From Tritrichomonas foetus (Eukaryota; Parabasalia; Tritrichomonadida; Tritrichomonadidae), in NCBI GenBank assembly GCA_001839685.1, contig MLAK01000726.1, positions 10,048 through 70,327 on the forward strand: a stretch of DNA of 60,280 nucleotides, in the 5' to 3' direction. Numbering within the stretch: position 1 is the stretch's first letter; the number at the start of each line of letters is the position of its first letter. Made by a program: the position numbers and the translations under genes. The notes beneath the pieces are model-generated. The model was given only the letters and a program-made list of their open reading frames with translations, made no database searches and was not told where the DNA came from. Shown piece after piece: positions 18,916 to 27,355 of the stretch.

Positions 18916-21900
18916 ATGGCTAATGACAACCTAAATGCCGAGCTTTATGGACAAATTGGCACAGGACGCGCATCGAAAAACTACCAAGCTACAGTAACCT
19001 ACAAAGGCCGTTTAAAAAATACCATCGAATTTGTTGCCGCAAAAAGTATCGATATTCAACGAAAGGACGAAGTTTATAATTGCGCCGATATCATTTTACA
19101 ACTAAATCATCCTTTTATCGTCAAGTTTCATCACTGGTATCAAACTCAGCACCATTTTTGGTTAATTATCGAATATTGTCCGGGCGGTACACTTTTAGAG
19201 TTACTTGAGCAGGATGTTCGTCTTCCAGAACCAATTATCCGAATTTTTGGAGGCGACTTGCTTTCAGCGTTGCTTTATTTACACCAGAACGGAGTTATTT
19301 TTAGAGATTTGCATCCAAGAAATATAATGTTGGACGAATGCGGAAATTTGAAATTAAATGACTTCACTCATGCTGAGCGATTAGATAAACCATTTGATTT
19401 GGGCGTTCCTGATCCAGAATACATTGAATATATGGCACCCGAATTATTTACCGAGCAAGGAGTTGCTTCATATTCTTCTGATTTGTGGGCTTTGGGATGT
19501 CTCCTTTATCGGATGGCAGCTGGATCAACTCCATTCGCTTCACAATCGCAAGACGACATGGTTTCAAAAATTCACAATTATCAGCCTCCTTCATTGACAG
19601 GCTATTCATCTGATTTTAATGATCTTCTTCAGAAGCTTCTTCACAAAGATTGCTTCGAAAGAATCAGGTGGGATAAATTGCTGACTCATCCATTTTGGAG
19701 AGATTCACTCACAAAGAGACTCGATAAAACTTTTGAAAACTTTAATCAATCTTCACTTCCACCTGAGCCTCGACTTGAATCCAATCGTCAATACTTATCA
19801 ATGGAAAAGAGGATGTCAACAATTGCACTTCCTTCAAGTAATGCATTTGACTCACGCTTGGTCGAATTAGCAAAAGGACAATCAATTGAATCGCTTATTT
19901 TGAAATCAGAACTATTAAAACCACCAGCTCTTGTTTTTAATTCAAATATTGAAGAAATTTCCATGCCGCCATTTGAAAATAGTTTGGAAGATATTCCAAT
20001 TACTGCAAATCAATTGAGAGATGTTGATCCTCAAGAATTACAAAATGCAATTAGTAAAACACTCGCTACATTCAAGAGTAATTTACGACCAAAGAAAAAG
20101 TTCCCATTTATTTCATTTCTAATCCATCATTCGCAAGTTGAAAAAATTGCCACAACATTAGCCAATTCCAACTTTTTCAAAGAACTTCTAATTCTTGCAA
20201 AAGAATCTAAAAATGCATCATTGGCTTCAGGATATCTCCTTTTGTATGCATCCATTGTCAAAAACGCACGAGAAATTGCGCCTGTAAATCTTTCGGAAGA
20301 AACTTTGGCACCACTTTTTTCGTTCATTGAACAAACGCAAAAAGTGGCAAGAAAGGCCCTTTTATCGCTTGGCGAAATTGCTTTTTATATTGCATCGGCT
20401 CCTGTCCCATTAGCATTTCCAAAACAGACTGGTCAAATTTTAATTAACTCTTTAAAGAGTGATGATCAACCAATGAGGCATTATGCAATTCGTGCAATAT
20501 CCAACTTATTGACACGTCCCAAATACAAAGAGGTATTTAATTTGGATGCAGTTGAGTCAGCTGTCATAGATTTCGATTATAATGAAAATCCACTAATGCT
20601 TGACTCTTATGCAACTTGTTTGGTGATGATTTACACAAAAATTGAGACTAATTATAAAGAGAAAATTCAGAAAGTAATCCAGCAACTTTTAACCACAACA
20701 AGTTCTACCGCTAGAACCATGGGAATCATGCTTGCAACTTGTACCCATATGTTACCTACGTTCCAAAGCGATCTTGAACAAATTATCAACGTGTCTATTG
20801 GAGAATTGAGATCTAAAGCTTTATTAACGATGTGTATAATATATGAAAATAATTTACCTGGATTTGCGAATGTAGCACAAAGATTCTATTCTGTCTTTGA
20901 TAAAATTGAACGAGACGACTTTACCACAGCGATTGCGAAATGGACTGCATTGATATCAAATAAAATCGTGTCTGAAATTGCAACAACGAAAAATTATGAA
21001 TTATGCCAAATTATTTTACAAGCAATGCCAATAAAAAGATGCCGTAAAGAAATATGGACAAAATCGTTTGAAACTAAATTTAGAACAATTTTAAAGACTG
21101 TGAATTATGATGATCCCTCTTGTGAATATCTTTTAAGTATTGTAGAAACATCTTTATATAACAACATTTGTGATGTCATGATTGTCACTGATTTAGAAAA
21201 AGCATTTAATTCTAAACGACCAGAATCTAGATATACTGCTTTGAAACTTGTTGCTGATGCTGTTTCACAACCACAAACTAAGCAATTAATATCATTTATT
21301 ATTTCGAGTATTTTACCGCAATTAACACAGCTTCTCAAAGGCGAAGCGATGATCGCAGATTTAGCATTTAGAATATTCTCAAGTGTAGCTTCAAAAGAGA
21401 GTTCAATTATACCTAAGATTGCAGAAAAAGAAAGATTACCTTTAATTTTCTCAAGAGTTGCAGATAATGCCTCTGCTTTGTCACTTGCATATATTATAGT
21501 TAATTCTAATCAAGTTATGATTGATACTCTTATTGAAACAGGTTTAATTGATGGAATTGTTTTATCAATGTCGAAAGTTGGAAATGAAGTTATCGTTGAT
21601 CTGCTTTATTCGTTAATTTTGCCAATTGCCAGATTATCAAGTGGAGATGAAAATTCACCATTACTTCAAGGCTTATTACAACATATCAAGCCACTTGCTG
21701 GTTTAGCTAAAAAATGTGCCGAGTTAATTCCAGCTCGTGTCAATAAAGCAGGCGTCTGCCTTTCATTACTTTTCCACATTTTCACTACAGATCCAGATGA
21801 AGATATCCTTTATAAAGATTGCTTTGATTCCCTCGGAGAAACAATCAGTCAGTGTTGCGATAAAGAATCTTTTGCCGATACTCTTGAAACTGTCATAAAA

Positions 21901-22053
21901 ATGGTCGAATGGGTTGCAGACAAAAACAAGAATACAAAAATTGCAATGCAAAATTCTGCACCATTCATGAAGGGACTGAAATATGCAGCAGAAAATTCAG
22001 TTGCCAAAACACAATCTTATTATCAACGAATTTTGCAAATTTTGGCGGTGTAA
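18916..22053 (+). CDS. ULK4/RUNKEL-type protein kinase with ARM/HEAT-like tail
   Basis: 1045 residues. The kinase domain spans about 10-255: glycine loop GQIGTG (12-17), VAAK with Lys43, FRDLHPRN (129-136, catalytic Asp131 and Asn136 kept, HRD His replaced by Phe), DFT in place of DFG (149-151), APE (174-176). The rest (about 380-1045) is a helical ARM/HEAT-like solenoid. This order (an atypical kinase plus long solenoid) is that of the ULK4/Fused/RUNKEL family, which acts on microtubules, cilia or phragmoplasts. RDLHPR is shared with animal ULK4-type sequences. The Lys and both catalytic Asp residues are present, so it may still bind nucleotide; activity is uncertain because the DFG Gly is missing. 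A role at the flagellar or mitotic microtubules would fit but is an inference. Confidence 0.8.
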   Translation: MANDNLNAELYGQIGTGRASKNYQATVTYKGRLKNTIEFVAAKSIDIQRKDEVYNCADIILQLNHPFIVKFHHWYQTQHHFWLIIEYCPGGTLLELLEQDVRLPEPIIRIFGGDLLSALLYLHQNGVIFRDLHPRNIMLDECGNLKLNDFTHAERLDKPFDLGVPDPEYIEYMAPELFTEQGVASYSSDLWALGCLLYRMAAGSTPFASQSQDDMVSKIHNYQPPSLTGYSSDFNDLLQKLLHKDCFERIRWDKLLTHPFWRDSLTKRLDKTFENFNQSSLPPEPRLESNRQYLSMEKRMSTIALPSSNAFDSRLVELAKGQSIESLILKSELLKPPALVFNSNIEEISMPPFENSLEDIPITANQLRDVDPQELQNAISKTLATFKSNLRPKKKFPFISFLIHHSQVEKIATTLANSNFFKELLILAKESKNASLASGYLLLYASIVKNAREIAPVNLSEETLAPLFSFIEQTQKVARKALLSLGEIAFYIASAPVPLAFPKQTGQILINSLKSDDQPMRHYAIRAISNLLTRPKYKEVFNLDAVESAVIDFDYNENPLMLDSYATCLVMIYTKIETNYKEKIQKVIQQLLTTTSSTARTMGIMLATCTHMLPTFQSDLEQIINVSIGELRSKALLTMCIIYENNLPGFANVAQRFYSVFDKIERDDFTTAIAKWTALISNKIVSEIATTKNYELCQIILQAMPIKRCRKEIWTKSFETKFRTILKTVNYDDPSCEYLLSIVETSLYNNICDVMIVTDLEKAFNSKRPESRYTALKLVADAVSQPQTKQLISFIISSILPQLTQLLKGEAMIADLAFRIFSSVASKESSIIPKIAEKERLPLIFSRVADNASALSLAYIIVNSNQVMIDTLIETGLIDGIVLSMSKVGNEVIVDLLYSLILPIARLSSGDENSPLLQGLLQHIKPLAGLAKKCAELIPARVNKAGVCLSLLFHIFTTDPDEDILYKDCFDSLGETISQCCDKESFADTLETVIKMVEWVADKNKNTKIAMQNSAPFMKGLKYAAENSVAKTQSYYQRILQILAV

Positions 22054-22444
22054 AACTTTTATTTTTTTTTTTGAATAATAAAACATGTATAAATATACAA
22101 ATTCTAATTTTCCCTTTCTATCTAACTTTTCGCAGTTTTCCCAAATTTGACAAATTTAAATATAGTGTAATGCTAACTTTTAGCAGTGGTAAAACTATAA
22201 AAGTAATACTTTCCGCGGAAGTCTTCAAACATGAAAAAGACTTCGACCATGTTTGGTTATTTATTTATGTGAATATGAGTAACTTTTGGTCATAATGCAG
22301 ATGTATACTTTAATTAAATAAAAATATGGGGAAAAACAAAGGTAGGCAAAATATAGTTTATTGAAAACAAAAACAAAAGAATTTCCCGAATTAAGTAAAC
22401 AATAGAAATAAAGTAAATGTTGATATAAACGAATTCTAATATTT
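22054..22444. other. intergenic spacer between convergent genes
   Basis: Poly-T run at about 22060-22070; contains one copy of a 25-bp dispersed repeat (22283-22307). No coding feature was trusted. Confidence 0.5.
22283..22307 (+). repeat. 25-bp dispersed repeat, copy 1
   Basis: CTTTTGGTC-A-TAATGCAGA-T-GTATA; 23 of 25 bases match the copy at 24648-24672, which is in the same orientation. Confidence 0.6.
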
Positions 22445-22876
22445 CTACAAAAAGGAAGAATATTTCGACATAAATCTTTGCATTAGACGAGTTTCTTGCC
22501 TTACTCGTTTCAAAAGTGGATCCGATTCTTGTAGTTGTTCTTCACATTGCTTTGGCTCGAGTCTCTGAAGGCCCAAAATTTGGGACATAATTAAGTTGGA
22601 ATTTTCTTCGCGCTTTCTTGGAGTTATTGCTTTCGATGATGAAGGCGGGAATATTGTTTTAGTCAGTGATTTGATTTCTTCATCGAACTGAACCATGTCG
22701 AAGCATTGATTTTCTTGCGAGGTAAGCATTGAATCAAACATTAATTGAATTTTATTTATGTTTGCATCCAAGTTTACTGATATATCTTTGAGGTTGCTAA
22801 GCCTTCTTTCTAGTTCGAGGTTACGAGATCGCAAAAGTTGAAGGTGGACTTTCGGATTAGCATTTGAAGCTGACAT
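22445..22876 (-). CDS. small coiled-coil protein
   Basis: 143 residues when started at the ATG at 22876 (MSASNANPK). A longer open frame exists upstream but lacks an ATG. Residues about 8-60 (LQLLRSRNLELERRLSNLKDISVNLDANI) have heptad spacing of Leu/Ile and form a probable coiled coil. A second helical stretch is at the C-terminus (LLKRVRQETRLMQRFMSKY). The middle is Ser/Pro/Lys rich. Length and layout suit a small subunit of a larger assembly (for example a kinetochore or Mediator-type component), but no family signature is visible and none is assigned. It converges with the ULK4-like gene. Confidence 0.6.
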   Translation of the reverse strand: MSASNANPKVHLQLLRSRNLELERRLSNLKDISVNLDANINKIQLMFDSMLTSQENQCFDMVQFDEEIKSLTKTIFPPSSSKAITPRKREENSNLIMSQILGLQRLEPKQCEEQLQESDPLLKRVRQETRLMQRFMSKYSSFL

Positions 22877-23187
22877 TTTTTTGTAAATGATTTCTAAACG
22901 AGTCAAAGGTGAAATTATAGTCAATTTTTCTCATCATTATAAAATAACATTACCCCCCTCTCATTTTATTCACATTCTTTATAAATATGATCAATACATT
23001 TTAAAATACACAGTTGCCCTTAATTTCCCAATTATTAACCAAATCACATTAATAATTACAAATCTTTTTTTTTTTTTGAGAAGGAAAAAAGATTTGGCCA
23101 TCAGAAAGTTATAAGAAAAAAAGAGAATCAAAATTCAACTAAAGATTAAATTGGATTTAATATATCAAAAATTTCACATAAAATATG
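22877..23187. other. intergenic spacer
   Basis: Holds the 3' end of the thioredoxin-fold gene and the upstream region of the coiled-coil gene (both minus strand). Homopolymer T run near 23065-23077. No gene. Confidence 0.5.
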
Positions 23188-24189
23188 TTAAAGTTCTTCT
23201 TTTCCGAGTTCTTCAACTTTCGTCCATCTTGCTCCGCCATCAATAACCCTATCAAGTGCGGATGAAAGCTCATCAACTTTGTCTACTTGAATTACAGCCT
23301 TCCTTCTTGGATTCCAGATATAGTAAGTGTTTTCTCTCAATTGTTTGAATGGAATATCATTGTTTCCATAGAAAAACTTCATTTGATGCCTTTTGCTGAT
23401 AACTCTAAGTTTGCGATAAACATCAGAAAGTTCAGGTCCTGTAAACAATACGCAATAATCTCGTCCATAGCATTGATCTTGGAATTCACTGAATCTGTAA
23501 AATCCTTCATCATCAAAATCGCTGTCAGTGCTTAGAGTGCCATTCACGAAGCTGCTGATTGCCTGCCTTAGTTCATCTTCCTTCATTTCACCATGATATT
23601 TGACCTGGTTAGTGCTATTGTAGAAAATGATGGTTGGAAGACGTACAATTGAAAGCTCACGATGAATGTGAAATTCACTGCATATTCCGAATCTGACGAA
23701 TTGATCTCTAAAGTCAAGTGAAAGAGAGGCCCAAAGTGTGGGGACTTTAATTTGGTCGGTAAATAAGACTACTGATGGCAAAGATTCCTCAATCCATTTT
23801 CGATCAAATGTTCGCACAAAATTTGGCATTCTTTCCGTTACTGCTTCAACTAGACCATTAACAGTTAGTTTACTTCGGTAATCTTCGCTGCCACCTGGGT
23901 AGTACACTTTGACGAATGGAATATATTCAATTCCTAATCTGCGCTGGAGAATTGGTTCTTCAGTGATGTTAACAACTGCAAACTTTGCTAATTTACCAAC
24001 TTGTTGTGCGGCTCTCTTAAATTCGCGCTGTGCTTTGAAGCATTGTTTTTTGTGTAATCCGACAAAAAGTATAAGCCAAACTGAAGTTTCATCGCGCTTA
24101 AGAACATTGTCACGGAATTCAGGTGCTGTTAGCTTAATTAGTTCTTTGCTATCGCATTGGGAAACAGAGAAAAGAAAAGGAAGAAGCAT
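23188..24189 (-). CDS. ER thioredoxin-fold (PDI-like) protein without the CxxC site
   Basis: 333 residues from the ATG at 24189 (MLLPFLFSVSQCDS, a short signal peptide); the longer frame to 24255 has no ATG. The first domain reads LTAPEFRDNVLKRDETSVWLILFVGLHKKQCFKAQREFKRAAQQV followed by FAVVNIT...RRLGIEYIPFVKVY, the thioredoxin pattern with its cis-Pro (YIPFVKVY). The active site CxxC is HKKQC here, keeping only the second Cys, so a classic disulfide exchange is unlikely. A second thioredoxin-like unit follows (LPTIIFYNS, about 190-225), then a charged end. No KDEL-type retrieval signal; it ends GKEEL. It resembles non-catalytic PDI-like or DNAJC16-type modules. ER folding role is inferred from signal peptide and fold. 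Confidence 0.7.
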   Translation of the reverse strand: MLLPFLFSVSQCDSKELIKLTAPEFRDNVLKRDETSVWLILFVGLHKKQCFKAQREFKRAAQQVGKLAKFAVVNITEEPILQRRLGIEYIPFVKVYYPGGSEDYRSKLTVNGLVEAVTERMPNFVRTFDRKWIEESLPSVVLFTDQIKVPTLWASLSLDFRDQFVRFGICSEFHIHRELSIVRLPTIIFYNSTNQVKYHGEMKEDELRQAISSFVNGTLSTDSDFDDEGFYRFSEFQDQCYGRDYCVLFTGPELSDVYRKLRVISKRHQMKFFYGNNDIPFKQLRENTYYIWNPRRKAVIQVDKVDELSSALDRVIDGGARWTKVEELGKEEL

Positions 24190-24823
24190 CTGACCAAATA
24201 AATGATGAGAAATGTGATATAAAATATAGCCACTTTTTGAATGAGAATGAAGCAATAATGATCTGATGCATCACCTCGCTTTAACTCTGATCAAACATGA
24301 TATTTACTGGTTTTAATTTGTATATACATTCATGTAGAAGCAACCAGTAACATTAATAGTGAATTTTTGTTAACAATTATTTCCTTTGAAATGTAACTAA
24401 GTTAATCTGATTAATTTATTGGAATCTAAAATGGATGTGGCAATTTTCTAATTGTTTCCAAAACATTTTGTTCTTTTCAAAAAAGGAAAATCAGTTGTTG
24501 GACATAAAATCAATATCCAAATTTTTATTATTTGGAAAAAATGGAATAATTTGAATGTAAATTGTATTTTTCCTTTACAACCAAATATGAAAGAGAATAT
24601 TACAAAGTATGGTCAATTCTAAAGGCGAATTTGAATTTCAGTCATAGCTTTTGGTCGTAATGCAGAGGTATATATTTCTTCTTGTATTGTAAAATTTTTG
24701 ATTTGTATTTTCAAACAAAAATAAATAAAAAAGAGTTGATTATAATTTTGGCAAATATTGGGGGAATAAAAATTGAGATGATTAAGAAACGATTTGTTTT
24801 GCGGGAATTAGTTTGTATTGTTT
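24190..24823. other. intergenic spacer
   Basis: 634 bp between cornichon (3' end) and the thioredoxin-fold gene (5' end), both minus strand. Contains the second copy of the 25-bp dispersed repeat. A minus-strand frame at 24711-25124 overlaps cornichon in another frame and is taken as a shadow. Confidence 0.5.
24648..24672 (+). repeat. 25-bp dispersed repeat, copy 2
   Basis: CTTTTGGTC-G-TAATGCAGA-G-GTATA; 23 of 25 bases match 22283-22307. Confidence 0.6.
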
Positions 24824-25240
24824 TCATTTGGAGAAAAATGATATTAATATCACTGTGAGAGAATAAATTGCAGATACTAAACAAATACCAGCAGCGGCCA
24901 TATGCCGAACTTTTATATCGAACATATCGCGAACAACTGTCACTGGATCGAAAATCTGGGACGATTTTTGGGTAGCCCTCCTTTTCAGATGATATAAATA
25001 AGCCAGGCTGCCAATATTCAATAGAAAAACTGGCCATCCCTTTCGGAAAACTAGTAAAGAAAGAACGGTTACGGAGCATTGACCCACTGTAATCGGTAGA
25101 ACATTTTTTTCTAAATCGATGCATAAGTCAATGGGACTGGTTTGATCGAGTTGAAAATCGACGAGCTTTGTTAAAATGACGATATGGTAGCATATGAGAA
25201 GAACGAGAAATAAGAGTAAGAAGATCCAAACTCCTATCAT
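24824..25240 (-). CDS. cornichon-family ER cargo receptor
   Basis: 138 residues, the usual cornichon size. Hydrophobic segments lie at about 3-23, 55-85 and 112-134. The signature block TKLVDFQLDQTSPIDLCIDLEKNVLP (about 24-49) is diagnostic: other members read LxxLxxDYxNPIDLCxxxNxxVLPE. FLLNIGSLAYLYHLKRR (about 72-88) matches the LLNLPLLAYNxYKxxxR stretch. Cornichon (Erv14/CNIH) loads transmembrane cargo into COPII vesicles at the ER. The gene is divergent from NOP56 with 298 bp between start codons. Confidence 0.85.
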   Translation of the reverse strand: MIGVWIFLLLFLVLLICYHIVILTKLVDFQLDQTSPIDLCIDLEKNVLPITVGQCSVTVLSLLVFRKGWPVFLLNIGSLAYLYHLKRRATQKSSQIFDPVTVVRDMFDIKVRHMAAAGICLVSAIYSLTVILISFFSK

Positions 25241-25538
25241 TTGTATTTTAATTTTGTATTCGTCTATTTATATTTCGTCACAAAAAGTATGAATGTCATT
25301 CTGTATTTTATTAAAAAGTCAACACTCTCATCACAAGAATTGTTCTTGTATCTCAAAAGAATATATGTAAATACCAAATTAAACACTTTAACTATAGTAT
25401 ATTATTTTTTATATTAATTTAAACTCAATAAAGGTTAGAATCACTCCAACAAATGACTAAAATTTTAGGAATTCAATTTTTCATATCACAAGCACGACCA
25501 ACCCTGGTTCATTGAAATATTCGGTCTTAAAATCAGAA

Positions 25539-27155
25539 ATGTCCAAATTTCTTATTCTTTACGAGCATGCAGCCGGCCTTGCGCTTTTCGAAGTAACAGG
25601 GATCAACGAGGTTGGTCTTATGACTCAATCTGTTCAAGAAACACTCTCCAAATTTGATCAATTTAATAAGAAGGCAAAGCTCATTGCTTTTCAACCATTT
25701 CCATCCACAGATGTTGCTTTAGAAACAATGAACTTATTTACGGAAGGACAACCATCAGATTTTATGATCGATTTTCTTGCCACTTCTTTACCAGAAGCCG
25801 TCTCAAAGCACAAAAGCGAAATGTCTCTCGGAATTTCTGAGCCAAAACTTGCAGGTGCCATTCAGCAAAGGATTGGCGTAAATTGCGTATCTGACGATAT
25901 CGTTCGAGAAATCCTTCGTGGATGCCGCCAACACTTCTACAGATTCATGGAGAAACTTAACATTACAGCAGAAGACCTCGATCTTGCCATTCTTGGTCTT
26001 TCTCATAGTTATTCTCGTGCAAAGGTCAAATTCAACCAACACGGTGATGATAACATGATTATCTCTGCTATTGCTTTGCTTACAGGTCTTGACAAAGACG
26101 TTAACACATTTTCAATGCGTCTCAGAGAATGGTATTCATTCCATTTCCCCGAACTTTCAAGATTAGTTGAAGATCACAAGAAATATGCCCAATGTGTTCA
26201 GCATATCGGCCGACGATCAGCCATTGATCCAAATAGCCTTAATCTGATTCTCGACGATTCTGATTTATCATCAAAAATTGCCGAAGCTGCGCCAAATTCA
26301 ATTGGCAGAGAAATTGAAGATACAGATCTCACAAGAATCATTTCAATGGCTGCACGTGTTGAAGCCCTTGCTTCATATAGAAATGAACTTGCTGAATATC
26401 TTCATCGCAGAATGCATAGCATCTGTCCAAACTTAACTTCACTTATTGGTGACAGAATGGGTGCACAACTTATTATGGCATCTGGCTCATTAACTAATCT
26501 TGCAAAAGCTCCATCTTCTACTGTCCAGCTTCTTGGTTCAGAAAAGGCGCTATTCAATGCTATGAAGAAACATAAAGATACACCAAAATATGGAATGATC
26601 TTCAATAGTGGACCAGTTTCATCTGCTCATACTAAAGATAAGGGACGCGTGGCTCGTTCACTTGCCAATAAGCTTTCAATCGCTGCAAGAGTTGATGCCT
26701 TCTCTGATGAATTCAGAAGCGGTCACCTCGGTCAATTAATGAGAGAATTGATGGACGAAAAAGTCAAGTGTATTGGAACTAACACAACACAAATGGCCAA
26801 TCTTGAAGCAATGGATAAAATCGTCTTAGAAACACGTCATTATGAACAGAATGAAGGTGCTGAGGAAGCACTTAATCCAGATGGAATGAAACATTACAAT
26901 ACACCATCTACAACTTCCACTACTTCAGTTGTTAGCAAAACAGAAGAGAACCAAACAGAAGAAAATCAGACAGAGACACCAAGAAGAAGAAGGAAGAAGC
27001 ATCATCACCATCATACAACAGAAGAACAGACTGCTGCACCGGCTGAACCAGAGCAAGTGCCAGAACCAGAACCTGTTCCAGAAGTTGTAGAAGAACCAGC
27101 AGCGGAACAAACACCAAAGAGAAGGAGGAAACACAGAAAAACCACCGAAGCTTAA
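25539..27155 (+). CDS. NOP56: nucleolar box C/D snoRNP protein NOP56
   Basis: 538 residues from the ATG at 25539 (MSKFLILYEHAAG); the frame extends 27 bp upstream but only to a TTG. N-terminal NOP5 domain, then the Nop domain: LGLSHSYSRAKVKFN (about 151-165), INTFSMRLREWYSFHFPEL (about 186-206; TFSMR-REWY is NOP56, whereas NOP58 has NYIMR-REWYGWHFPEL; residue 1 here is D/V-N-T-F), IGDRMGAQLIMASGSLTNLAKAPSSTVQLLGSEKALF (about 304-340) and TPKYGMIF. The C-tail is Thr/Glu/Pro rich with two Arg/Lys clusters (RRRRKKHHHHH, KRRRKHRK) serving as likely nucleolar signals. NOP56 pairs with NOP58, fibrillarin and the 15.5K protein in 2'-O-methylation guide complexes. Confidence 0.92.
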   Translation: MSKFLILYEHAAGLALFEVTGINEVGLMTQSVQETLSKFDQFNKKAKLIAFQPFPSTDVALETMNLFTEGQPSDFMIDFLATSLPEAVSKHKSEMSLGISEPKLAGAIQQRIGVNCVSDDIVREILRGCRQHFYRFMEKLNITAEDLDLAILGLSHSYSRAKVKFNQHGDDNMIISAIALLTGLDKDVNTFSMRLREWYSFHFPELSRLVEDHKKYAQCVQHIGRRSAIDPNSLNLILDDSDLSSKIAEAAPNSIGREIEDTDLTRIISMAARVEALASYRNELAEYLHRRMHSICPNLTSLIGDRMGAQLIMASGSLTNLAKAPSSTVQLLGSEKALFNAMKKHKDTPKYGMIFNSGPVSSAHTKDKGRVARSLANKLSIAARVDAFSDEFRSGHLGQLMRELMDEKVKCIGTNTTQMANLEAMDKIVLETRHYEQNEGAEEALNPDGMKHYNTPSTTSTTSVVSKTEENQTEENQTETPRRRRKKHHHHHTTEEQTAAPAEPEQVPEPEPVPEVVEEPAAEQTPKRRRKHRKTTEA

Positions 27156-27355
27156 GTGATAAATTAATTGACTTTTCTTACATAAATAATTTAAATAAAA
27201 AAGATTTAAATAATAAAAAATAATTGGCAAACTCTCATTTATTGCTATTTTTCGTTTCATGATGTGAAAATGAAATAACGAAATGAATTGGAAAGTTTTA
27301 TATTATTTAGTTATCATGTTAAATTGTTTAAACAATTACATTATATTTAGTTACA
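27156..27355. other. short intergenic region between convergent genes
   Basis: Only 200 bp between the stops of NOP56 and the 5-phosphatase; must contain both 3' ends. AT-rich, no gene. Confidence 0.5.

Noticed and set aside
22115..22140. Spliceosomal intron 3' end (CTAAC...CAG) after the kinase gene
   Set aside because: The branch-to-acceptor spacing does not match the strict ACTAACACACAG type of trichomonads, no 5' partner was seen, and the gene is complete without it.
24711..25124. 137-residue frame overlapping cornichon
   Set aside because: Out of frame with the clear cornichon signature; a shadow frame.
25512..25538. Earlier start for NOP56
   Set aside because: The frame is open but begins with TTG; the ATG at 25539 starts at the family's usual N-terminus.
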